From Paenibacillus lactis (lineage in GTDB: Bacteria > Bacillota > Bacilli > Paenibacillales > Paenibacillaceae): a stretch of DNA of 64,000 bases. Under the pieces are notes generated by a model. The model was not told where the DNA came from, did not search any database, and saw only the letters and a list, made by a program, of their open reading frames with translations. Location of the stretch: the NCBI RefSeq assembly GCF_017873605.1, contig NZ_JAGGKI010000007.1:62001-126000 (forward strand). The letters run 5' to 3'. A program made the position numbers and the translations under genes. Shown piece after piece: positions 17,788 through 25,422 of the stretch (positions are counted from its first letter, which is position 1; every line of letters starts with the position of its first letter).

Positions 17788-19347
17788 ATGCTGGGCCGGT
17801 TACTAAAAAAAGCGCTAAAACGAAGCCGTCCGAAGAATTCGACACAGACTAGAACCGACGCACCAATTGAGATCCGCATGACTCTTCAAGAGTCCATTCA
17901 AACCTTAACTCATATCATGGGGAACAGTACGGACTTTATGGTTAGAAAAATATCAGGGCGAGAGGATCTTCCGGAGATTGCTATTTGCTATATTGAAGGG
18001 CTGGTTGATACGAATCTGCTTAATCGGATTCTGGAATCTTGGTTAACCGTAACGCTAGAAGCTGATCAAATGCCAGGTATCGAATCCTTACTGAATAAAA
18101 TATTGCCAGCAGGCCCAATTAGCAAATTACATACAACCCAATCCATCATTTCGGCTGTTTTGGATGGGAAGGCTGTCATATTAGCAGATGGTATGAAAGA
18201 AGCCTTCTCTGCTTCGATCGAAAGCCTGGAGAAGCGCTCGATCGAAGAGCCGAGTTCACAAACCGTCATTCGGGGACCTAAAGACGGATTTACAGAGGAT
18301 ATTTCGACGAACCTGTCCCTCATCCGGAGAAGGCTTCGAACGCCGAGCTTACGGGTTCAATCGATGGTAATCGGCAGTTATACCAATACCAAAGTCATCA
18401 TGGCGTATATCGAGGGAATTGCTGATGAAAGCGTGGTATCAGAGATCAGGGCTCGATTGCAAAGCATAGAAACCGATAGCGTTCTGGAAAGCGGGTATAT
18501 TGAGGAGTTTATACAAGATAATACGCTCTCCCCGTTCCCAACACTGATCAATACGGAGCGTCCCGATGCGGTAGCCGGAGGTCTGCTGGAAGGACAAGTG
18601 GTTATTCTGGTGGATGGCACGCCCTTTGTGTTGCTGGCTCCAGTCACCTTTTTTAGGTTCCTCCATTCCAGCGAGGATTATTATCAACGGTATGATCTCT
18701 CCACTTTTTTACGCGGAATCCGTTTTTTCTCCTTTGTCATATCCTTGCTGTTACCGTCACTGTATATTGCGATTTCAACTTTTCATCAGGAGATGATTCC
18801 GACAACATTATTGATCAGCCTGGCAGCGCAAAGGGAAGGAACGCCGCTGCCCGCACTCATGGAAGCGTTCATGATGGAGATTACGTTTGAAATTATTCGT
18901 GAAGCGGGCGTGCGGATGCCCAGGGTGATCGGACCGGCTATTTCTATCGTAGGAGCACTTGTTTTGGGCCAGGCCGCTGTACAGGCGGGACTCGTATCGG
19001 GGGCGATGGTCATCGTGGTTTCTTTTACAGCGATTGCCAACTTTGCTATACCGGCATTTAGCATGGCAGCTGCCATCCGAATCATTCGTTTTGTGTTGAT
19101 GCTGCTGGCAGGCACCTTCGGTTTATACGGGATTTTGGCAGGGATCATCCCTATCTATGCTCACCTGGTTTCCTTGACTTCATTTGGCGTTCCTTATCTT
19201 TCGCCGGTTACCCCTCTGCGCTTCGCCGATTTGAGAGACCTGTTTGTTCGTTTGCCATGGCCATTCCTTAAGACAAGACCCCAAGATATGAATCGACGAA
19301 ATATGGTCAGGCAGGGAATGAACCGACCGCAACAGGGGAAGAAGTGA
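17788..19347 (+). CDS. Spore germination protein, GerA family (A subunit)
   Basis: A 519-residue subunit of a germinant receptor in the spore inner membrane. A long hydrophilic N-terminal part (about 1-290; GNSTDFMVRKISG, CYIEGLVD) is followed by about five membrane spans from residue 300 on (FVISLLLPSLYIAIS, then FEIIREAGVRMPRVIGPAISIVGALVLGQAAVQAG in three short hydrophobic runs). GGGAGGG precedes the ATG. Genes for the C and B subunits follow, giving the order A-C-B. The nutrient recognised is unknown. Confidence 0.92.
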   Translation: MLGRLLKKALKRSRPKNSTQTRTDAPIEIRMTLQESIQTLTHIMGNSTDFMVRKISGREDLPEIAICYIEGLVDTNLLNRILESWLTVTLEADQMPGIESLLNKILPAGPISKLHTTQSIISAVLDGKAVILADGMKEAFSASIESLEKRSIEEPSSQTVIRGPKDGFTEDISTNLSLIRRRLRTPSLRVQSMVIGSYTNTKVIMAYIEGIADESVVSEIRARLQSIETDSVLESGYIEEFIQDNTLSPFPTLINTERPDAVAGGLLEGQVVILVDGTPFVLLAPVTFFRFLHSSEDYYQRYDLSTFLRGIRFFSFVISLLLPSLYIAISTFHQEMIPTTLLISLAAQREGTPLPALMEAFMMEITFEIIREAGVRMPRVIGPAISIVGALVLGQAAVQAGLVSGAMVIVVSFTAIANFAIPAFSMAAAIRIIRFVLMLLAGTFGLYGILAGIIPIYAHLVSLTSFGVPYLSPVTPLRFADLRDLFVRLPWPFLKTRPQDMNRRNMVRQGMNRPQQGKK

Positions 19348-19370
19348 ACCGTACGAAAGTGAGGTGCATT

Positions 19371-20591
19371 ATGCGTAGATTCGGTTTATGCTCGATCCCG
19401 CTCGTTCTGGCGTTATTGCTGACAGGATGTTGGAATCGAACGGAATTAAATGAAATCGGCTTGATTTCCGCTCTTTGCATAGACCGAAGCGAAGAAGGCT
19501 GGATCGTAACCTACCAGTTCATCAACCCCTCGGCGATTTCAGCCGGAACCGGCGGAGCTAGTAAAGCGGGCGGAGGAGAGTCACCCGTCCATGTATTTTC
19601 CTCCGAAGGCCCAACGCTTCGGGAAGCGATTGATGTAAGTTACACAGAATCTCCCAGACGATTGTATTTTCCTCATGCAGATGTTCTCGTTCTCGGCAAA
19701 GAGGCAGCAAGGAAGAGCATTACAGATGTTATAGATTTTTACTGGAGAAATACCTACTTACGAGAGAATGTCAGCGTGATGATAACGGAAGGGCAGGCAA
19801 GTGAAATGCTTAAGCAGCTTATTCCACCGGAACGTCTTCCAGGCACTGCAATGGCTCATATCTCAAGGCAAACGGATCATTTCAACAGTAATTTCCCATC
19901 GATTAAGATGTATGAGCTGACACGGAGTCTGGATTCTCAATCCGGTGTAGCCGGTGTTCCTCAGGTTGAAGTGGTTGGGGAGTCGCAGTCAAGGATCGAA
20001 TCGATGGATCAGCTGCATAAAACCTCTACTCCCGCCAAGGTCAGAATTACAGAATTGGCCGTCTTTCGAAAAGACCGGAGCGTCGGGACGTTAACGCGCA
20101 ATGAGAGCATCGGAATATCTTGGTTAACGGACAAAATCCGAATCAGTGCATTATCCATAACCTGCCCAGGCTCCAATAAAGGAACTGAGAAATTCTCCTT
20201 TCAAACGTTTTCCGCGAAAACCAAAACCCGAGTCCGTAAAGAAGCGGATGGGTTTACAATGTTGGTCTCCGTTAAAGCAAAAGGCAGGATCAGCGAGTCC
20301 AACTGTCCTGAAAATCTGGCGAATTTATCCAATCTGCGCGCTGCGGAAAAAGAGATTGAGGAGGTGATTAAGGATTACATGAGCAAGGGGTGGGAAGCCT
20401 CCAAAAGGCTTCAAGCCGACCTGCCTCATTTTGCAGATCAAATCCATCGCAAATATCCGAAGGAATGGAGTAAAATCAAGGATCAATGGGAGAAGGAAGG
20501 AATGCAGTCCACCAGGCTTGTTCTGCAAGTTAACGTTACCATTGGTCAGACAGGCATGTCTCAAAAGACGTTCAAACCGGATGGAGGCTAG
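19371..20591 (+). CDS. Spore germination lipoprotein, Ger(x)C family (C subunit)
   Basis: A 406-residue lipoprotein. The signal peptide MRRFGLCSIPLVLALLLTGC ends in a lipobox, with the cysteine at 20 to be lipidated. NRTELNEIGLI follows, the characteristic start of mature GerC proteins. I choose ATG 19371 because GAGGTG lies upstream and the signal peptide then begins correctly; a GTG at 19344 overlaps the A-subunit stop but would add nine residues before the signal. It anchors to the outer face of the inner spore membrane with the A and B subunits. Confidence 0.92.
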   Translation: MRRFGLCSIPLVLALLLTGCWNRTELNEIGLISALCIDRSEEGWIVTYQFINPSAISAGTGGASKAGGGESPVHVFSSEGPTLREAIDVSYTESPRRLYFPHADVLVLGKEAARKSITDVIDFYWRNTYLRENVSVMITEGQASEMLKQLIPPERLPGTAMAHISRQTDHFNSNFPSIKMYELTRSLDSQSGVAGVPQVEVVGESQSRIESMDQLHKTSTPAKVRITELAVFRKDRSVGTLTRNESIGISWLTDKIRISALSITCPGSNKGTEKFSFQTFSAKTKTRVRKEADGFTMLVSVKAKGRISESNCPENLANLSNLRAAEKEIEEVIKDYMSKGWEASKRLQADLPHFADQIHRKYPKEWSKIKDQWEKEGMQSTRLVLQVNVTIGQTGMSQKTFKPDGG

Positions 20592-20632
20592 CCGCTTCAT
20601 ATTTAAATGGATGCTGAAACAAGAAGGGAACC

Positions 20633-21733
20633 ATGGAGATGAAACAATCCATACGAGTTACCGATTTGGTATGTTTTCTAGCGGTATTTGAAGTCGGAAG
20701 CACGACGTTGTTCTTCTTGGGGGCTGAAGCGAAACGGGATGCATGGATCGCCATGGGCATTGCCGCTTTGATCGGATTGCTCCTGCTGGCCATGTATCTG
20801 TTAATCTACCGGTCCAATCCTGGGCTTGATTTATATGGCTTGTGCAGAAAGTATTTTGGCAAAATCATCGGCTCTGCGGTTAACCTAAGCTTTGCCGGTT
20901 ATTTTGCATATGAAGCCTCCCGTAATTTAAGGGATCTGGGCGAACTCACGCTATTAACGTTACTAGACCGAACGCCGCTAATGTTTATCATGTTGACGGC
21001 AATTATCGTGGTGGCTAATACCGTAAGATATGGCCCCAAAGTGGTGATTTGGATGTGCGCGGGTTTTTTGCCCATCATTATTTTGAGCTACTTCACGATT
21101 TATACGCTGCTTGTTTCTTCGGGGCTGATTCAATTTGAGCTGATGCTGCCTATTCTGGAAGAGGGATTCCGTCCTGCCTGGACGGCCGCCGTCCCGGAAA
21201 TCGTATCCTTTCCGTTCGGGCAAACGTTATTGTTTTTGCTCTTTTTTCCTCTAGTCAAGAAAAAGGAAAAATTGAGTCGGAGCGTGATCATTACTTACGT
21301 AATTACGGCGATTTGCTTAATTATGATTAATCAAATCAATATCCTCGTATTAGGCCCGACTCAAGCAGCAAACAGCACGCTGCCGCTTCTGCAGGTGGTT
21401 CAGCTTATAGATATTGCTGAAGCCTTTGAACGGTTCGATGTTCTATTTGTGATCGTGTTAGTTCTCGGTTTGGGTACAAAAATGGCTGCATTTTTCATGG
21501 GAGCCGCCATGGGGCTTCATAAAATTACAGGGCTATCTTATAAAATGTGGACGGTCGTCGTTGCTGTAGTCATATTTGCGTTAGCGTTTATATCCCCCAA
21601 TTATCCTCACCATATTTGGCTCGGCATTAAGGTTGTCGTTACCTACGTAACTCCGATCTTTCAAATTGCCTTGCCGCTGATTCTTGTGCTTGTGATATGG
21701 ATTCGAAGCATGTGGACGAAGCAGCGTCAATGA
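20633..21733 (+). CDS. Spore germination permease-like protein, GerB family (B subunit)
   Basis: A 366-residue protein with about ten hydrophobic segments, of the amino-acid-permease-like GerAB family. It begins with the typical VTDLVCFLAVFEVGSTTLFF segment. AGAAGGGA lies before ATG 20633; ATG 20639 is an alternative. The B subunit is generally held to bind the germinant. It completes the A-C-B receptor set. An 87-base spacer leads to murE. Confidence 0.9.
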   Translation: MEMKQSIRVTDLVCFLAVFEVGSTTLFFLGAEAKRDAWIAMGIAALIGLLLLAMYLLIYRSNPGLDLYGLCRKYFGKIIGSAVNLSFAGYFAYEASRNLRDLGELTLLTLLDRTPLMFIMLTAIIVVANTVRYGPKVVIWMCAGFLPIIILSYFTIYTLLVSSGLIQFELMLPILEEGFRPAWTAAVPEIVSFPFGQTLLFLLFFPLVKKKEKLSRSVIITYVITAICLIMINQINILVLGPTQAANSTLPLLQVVQLIDIAEAFERFDVLFVIVLVLGLGTKMAAFFMGAAMGLHKITGLSYKMWTVVVAVVIFALAFISPNYPHHIWLGIKVVVTYVTPIFQIALPLILVLVIWIRSMWTKQRQ

Positions 21734-21820
21734 ATGAGACCATGGAAAAAGATGTTATTTCAGTGCCGGGAATATTATAATGGAGTCGAACGACATCTTA
21801 TGGCGGTAGGAGGGACCTTC

Positions 21821-23317
21821 TTGAAATTAACCGAGCTGATTGAACATTTGGCCATTGCTCAAATCCAAGGGAATGCTGACGTTGACATCACGGGGATCAG
21901 CATGAATTCGAAAGATTTGCAGCCTGGGGAGCTGTTTGTTTGTATACCGGGGATTCCGGGATTACAGGAAGACCGACATCAGTATGTAGAAGATGCGGTA
22001 AAAAAGGGCGCAGCTGCAATCGTTGTCGAACGTGATGTTGAATCGTCTGTACCGACAATTAAGGTGCCGAATGCCAGATATGCGTTAGCCCTGCTGTCGA
22101 CTCATTTTTACGGGTATCCAAGCTATAATCTTAAGCTGATCGGGGTAACGGGAACTAAAGGAAAGACAACCACAAGCTATATGATAGAGTCGATTCTTGC
22201 ACAAGCCGGTTTCCGTACAGGGTTAATGGGAAATATCGGCACGAAGATCGGTTCGAAGATGTTTAAAACCGACATCAACACGCAGGACCCTCCCATTCTG
22301 CAATCGAATTTACGAAAGATGAAGGAGCAATCAACCGATTATTGCGTCATGGAAGTGAGTTCCCAAGGTCTGCATATGGGAAGAGTGCTCGGTTGCGATT
22401 TTAGAACCGCTGTGTTTACTAATTTAACGCATGACCATCTGGATTATCACAAAACAAAGGAAGATTACCTTGCGGCAAAAGGCATGTTGTTTTCCGGTTT
22501 AGGCAATTCGTTCGCTCCGGATCCCGCCAAACGAAAATATGCCATTTTAAACGCGGATGACGAGGCTTCCCGATATCTTAGTGGGATAACCGCCGCACAG
22601 ATTATTACATACGGGATTAAAAACCCTGCAAATGTCATGGCTAAAGATATGAAGTTGACCCCGAAAGGAACGAAATTTACAGTTGAATCGTTTGCGGGAG
22701 TTGCCGAGATCGAGCTGAGACAGGTTGGCATGTTTAATGTGTATAATGCGCTTGCTGCTATAGCTGCAGCTCTTGCAGAACAAGTTCCATTTGATGTCAT
22801 TCAACTAGGGCTGCACGGTTTGAGCAACGTTTCCGGCCGAATGGAAGTCATCGATGAACAGCAGGATTATCTTGTGCTTGTTGACTACGCTCATACTCCG
22901 GATAGCTTGGACAATGCACTGTCCACCTTACGTGAATTTGCGGATCAGAGGATCATCACCGTGTTCGGATGCGGCGGGGACAGGGATCGAACCAAACGTC
23001 CCGCGATGGGGATATTGGCGGCGAAGCACAGTGATCATGTAATCATCACTTCCGATAATCCTCGTACGGAAGACCCGCACGGAATCCTTAAAGATATTGA
23101 GCTTGGCGTGCTGGAGTACGGGATGTCGTCCGAATCCTATGAAATGATTGCCGATCGGCGGCAAGCGATCATTCGGGCAGTGAATATGGCACGCTCCGGA
23201 GATATCGTCATCATCGCGGGGAAAGGCCATGAAACGTATCAAATCCTGAACGACCAAACGATCCATTTCGATGATCGGGAAGAGGCCAAGGCTGCGATTC
23301 GTAACCGGAATCATTAG
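21821..23317 (+). CDS. murE: MurE-type UDP-MurNAc-tripeptide ligase
   Basis: A 498-residue cytoplasmic Mur ligase adding the third peptide residue of the peptidoglycan stem. The N-terminal UDP-binding domain has GISMNSKDLQPGELFVC. The ATP loop GTKGKTT is at 111-117. The substrate region has EVSSQGLHMGR, and DNPR at 412-415 is the motif linked with meso-diaminopimelate. The start is TTG 21821, with AGGAGGG six bases before; earlier ATGs lack ribosome sites. A TATAAT (21776-21781) in the spacer after gerB may give its own promoter, but with only a poor -35. Housekeeping murE normally sits in the division/cell-wall cluster, so this copy beside a germination operon may be a paralogue. Confidence 0.88.
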   Translation: MKLTELIEHLAIAQIQGNADVDITGISMNSKDLQPGELFVCIPGIPGLQEDRHQYVEDAVKKGAAAIVVERDVESSVPTIKVPNARYALALLSTHFYGYPSYNLKLIGVTGTKGKTTTSYMIESILAQAGFRTGLMGNIGTKIGSKMFKTDINTQDPPILQSNLRKMKEQSTDYCVMEVSSQGLHMGRVLGCDFRTAVFTNLTHDHLDYHKTKEDYLAAKGMLFSGLGNSFAPDPAKRKYAILNADDEASRYLSGITAAQIITYGIKNPANVMAKDMKLTPKGTKFTVESFAGVAEIELRQVGMFNVYNALAAIAAALAEQVPFDVIQLGLHGLSNVSGRMEVIDEQQDYLVLVDYAHTPDSLDNALSTLREFADQRIITVFGCGGDRDRTKRPAMGILAAKHSDHVIITSDNPRTEDPHGILKDIELGVLEYGMSSESYEMIADRRQAIIRAVNMARSGDIVIIAGKGHETYQILNDQTIHFDDREEAKAAIRNRNH

Positions 23318-23330
23318 CATATAACATATC

Positions 23331-23365
23331 AAGGTCCCTATCCAAAGCGCTGATAGGGGCTTTTT
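23331..23365 (+). terminator. Rho-independent terminator after murE
   Basis: AGGTCCCTATC and GATAGGGGCT form the stem with wobble pairs, followed by TTTTT. Confidence 0.7.
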
Positions 23366-23482
23366 GATTCTTATCCACAGCTTATAATGACCCATGACCC
23401 GGATTCCATCATTTCAAAGGCGGCCCCTTTAATTCAATGGCTAATAGAGAAGCAAAGCTAGGCGCCCCGCATCATTTGTTTG

Positions 23483-23511
23483 TTGCAAATTGATGTAGAA
23501 TCATTTATCAT
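23483..23511 (+). promoter_or_regulatory. Promoter of the Rrf2 gene
   Basis: TTGCAA (23483-23488)-N17-TATCAT (23506-23511). Just downstream, TTATCA (23505-23510) and TGATAA (about 23534-23539) form a loose inverted pair around the predicted start, which might be an operator. Confidence 0.6.
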
Positions 23512-23563
23512 AGACTTCACAGGTCCATAATTGTGATAATAAGAGGAAGGGAGGGTAGACAAA

Positions 23564-24043
23564 ATGCAGTTCTCCAAAAGTACGGACTACGCCCTGCACG
23601 CATTAATTCATTTGGGTCTTCCGGAGCGCGACACCAACGTCGGAATCAAGGAATTATCCGCAACGCTTGGGGTTTCCGAAAGCTACTTGTCCAAGATTAT
23701 GTCCAAGCTAAGACAGGATGGAATCGTCCGTGCCGTCCCTGGGGTGAACGGCGGCTACGAGCTTGCCAGACCCGCCGATCAGATTACATTTCTTGATGTG
23801 ATCCAAGTAATCGAAGGACGACAGCAGTTGTTTGAATGCTCGAATATGAATTCGCGGCAGCATCAGTTGTTAGCTCAAGAGGGAGCTGCACAGCAGGAAC
23901 AACCAGCGAGAAACGGATGTCTGGTGGAGAAGGTGATGGAAGGCGCTGAGGAGCATCTGCACCAATACTTACGGGAGCATACGATTCAAACGGTACTGGA
24001 TGAGGCTCTCAAGCACCGCAGCCATGAATCGCACAAGAAGTGA
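23564..24043 (+). CDS. Rrf2-family transcriptional regulator
   Basis: A 159-residue winged-helix regulator. The HTH is at about 26-50 (IKELSATLGVSESYLSKIMSKLR), with the Rrf2 wing PGVNGGYELARP at 59-70. Only two cysteines follow (C92 and C119), so a three-cysteine Fe-S site as in IscR or NsrR is incomplete. Redox sensing through the two thiols is possible. GAAGGGAGGG precedes the ATG. A thioredoxin-reductase-like gene lies 54 bases downstream on the same strand, a pairing that suggests redox control of that enzyme. Confidence 0.88.
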   Translation: MQFSKSTDYALHALIHLGLPERDTNVGIKELSATLGVSESYLSKIMSKLRQDGIVRAVPGVNGGYELARPADQITFLDVIQVIEGRQQLFECSNMNSRQHQLLAQEGAAQQEQPARNGCLVEKVMEGAEEHLHQYLREHTIQTVLDEALKHRSHESHKK

Positions 24044-24054
24044 ACCACTTCTTG
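24034..24054 (+). promoter_or_regulatory. Perfect stem-loop at the end of the Rrf2 gene
   Basis: CAAGAAGTG - AAC - CACTTCTTG pairs nine bases and contains the stop codon. No T run follows, so it is not a classical terminator. It may tune expression or mRNA stability between the two genes, or be an operator-like palindrome. Confidence 0.5.
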
Positions 24055-24097
24055 CGGCTTAATTATGGACATTACAGATCTATGGAGGTAATTAAAA

Positions 24098-25018
24098 ATG
24101 ACAACAAAACAGTTTCTTGATGTAGCGATTATTGGCGGCGGCCCGGCAGGATTGAATGCTGCGCTCGTACTGGGACGGGCAAGGAAAAATGTAGTGGTGA
24201 TCGATGAAGGTCGTCCCCGCAACGCCGTGACCCGTGCGACCCACGGATTTCTTACACGCGATGGCATCAGCCCTGGCGAATTCCGGCGAATTGCCAAGGA
24301 AGAGATCAGCAGCTATCCTTCCGTAACTTTCGTGGGGGATGCGGCCGTTGCGATTACGGGCTCGGATGGTCATTTTCAAATTACAACTGCCCAAGGGAAC
24401 ACCATTACCAGCAAAAAAGTGCTGTTTGCCGTTGGAATGAAGGATCAGCCGCTCGATATTCCGGGACTGGCAGAGGCTTATGGGAAAAGCGCGTTTGTAT
24501 GCCCATACTGCGACGGATGGGAGTTAAGAGACCAGCCGCTAGTCATCATTGCCAAAGGAGCAGATGCCATGCACTTGGCTCCGTTAATATCCGGATGGAC
24601 CAAGCAGTTTACCATCTGCACGAATGGCCCCGATGAGCTGACCGATGACCAACGCGAAGAGATGCAGCAGCATCAAGTACCTGTGTTCGACTCACCGATT
24701 CGGTTCATTGACTCAAGCGAGGGAATCGTGCGGCAAGTCGTTCTCGAAGATGGGACGTCCATTCCATGCAGGGGAATATTCTTCAAACCGACGCTTGTCA
24801 CGGGCTCGGATCTTCCGCAAGCCATGGGATGCAGCATGACAGAGATGGGGGCCGTTGTCGTGGATGACTTTGGGAAGACAAGTGTCCCGGGCGTTTATAG
24901 CGCAGGGGATGCGGCATCCCGGCTTCACCAAGCGGTTGCTGCAGCCTCCATGGGAGCCTTTGTTGCAGCGGCTATGAACAACGAGATGAATTTGGAGGCT
25001 TGGAGAAGGAATGGCTGA
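24098..25018 (+). CDS. Thioredoxin-reductase-like FAD/NAD(P) oxidoreductase
   Basis: A 306-residue flavoprotein. The FAD loop GGGPAG is at 13-18, the redox pair C135 and C138 in CPYCDG, and the C-terminal FAD motif VYSAGDAA near 265-272. Classical TrxR has CATC, so CPYC marks a divergent member. The second nucleotide-binding loop expected after the CxxC is not a clear GxGxxA/G. TATGGAGG precedes the ATG. Position behind an Rrf2 regulator suggests a redox-stress role; the disulfide substrate is unknown. Confidence 0.85.
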   Translation: MTTKQFLDVAIIGGGPAGLNAALVLGRARKNVVVIDEGRPRNAVTRATHGFLTRDGISPGEFRRIAKEEISSYPSVTFVGDAAVAITGSDGHFQITTAQGNTITSKKVLFAVGMKDQPLDIPGLAEAYGKSAFVCPYCDGWELRDQPLVIIAKGADAMHLAPLISGWTKQFTICTNGPDELTDDQREEMQQHQVPVFDSPIRFIDSSEGIVRQVVLEDGTSIPCRGIFFKPTLVTGSDLPQAMGCSMTEMGAVVVDDFGKTSVPGVYSAGDAASRLHQAVAAASMGAFVAAAMNNEMNLEAWRRNG

Positions 25019-25097
25019 TGCCATACTAATCGGTATGTTCCATTGCTATAATGAACAACAGAACCGACGGGTGAGAATCGTGCTACAAAACATCCTA

Positions 25098-25160
25098 TTG
25101 ACAATCCTTAACAGGTAATGATAAGCTACGAAAAAGTCCGATAATTCCAATTGGAATTAT
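25098..25160 (+). promoter_or_regulatory. Promoter and 20-base perfect palindrome before the oligopeptide operon
   Basis: TTGACA (25098-25103)-N16-GATAAG (25120-25125) is a candidate promoter. ATAATTCCAATTGGAATTAT (25141-25160) is a perfect palindrome placed just after the predicted start, a repressor-type position. It resembles the symmetric TAATTCC/GGAATTA shape of some Rrf2-family sites, and an Rrf2 gene lies 1.1 kb upstream; that link is inference. Confidence 0.55.
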
Positions 25161-25205
25161 TAAATTACACAGTTGAAAAACATAAAGTCGACCATACCAT
25201 TGGAG

Positions 25206-25249
25206 ACGTAGGAGAGCTGCAGCATTTCAGCTAATTCCTGCGTTTTTTT
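25206..25249 (+). terminator. Leader terminator upstream of the oligopeptide operon
   Basis: ACGTAGGA (25206-25213) and AGCTG (25215-25219) pair with CAGCT (25228-25232) and TCCTGCGT (25236-25243), followed by seven T. Transcripts from the promoter at 25098 would end here after about 115 bases, well before the binding-protein start at 25423. This is either a small RNA end or an attenuator. The rest of 25019-25422 holds no gene I can support. Confidence 0.65.
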
Positions 25250-25422
25250 GTTTTTCACGTATAAGAGGAGAGGGGGCTTACTTCGAGAAGAGCGTGAAGA
25301 AGAATACATAATGGAGTTAAAAAAGATGCAGCAGTATATAGAAAAATTATCCTGAAACGATGATTGAAATTGGTTTGATACCAATACCAAGGGACTTTAT
25401 AAACATGAAAAGGGTGGTTTAT

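Noticed and set aside
25165..25355. Traces resembling a MerR regulator (TIGDVGEL near 25198 and a coiled-coil end near 25280-25354)
   Set aside because: The pieces lie in different frames with stops, and the minus strand gives similar-looking words. A terminator hairpin explains part of the region. Too weak to call a pseudogene.
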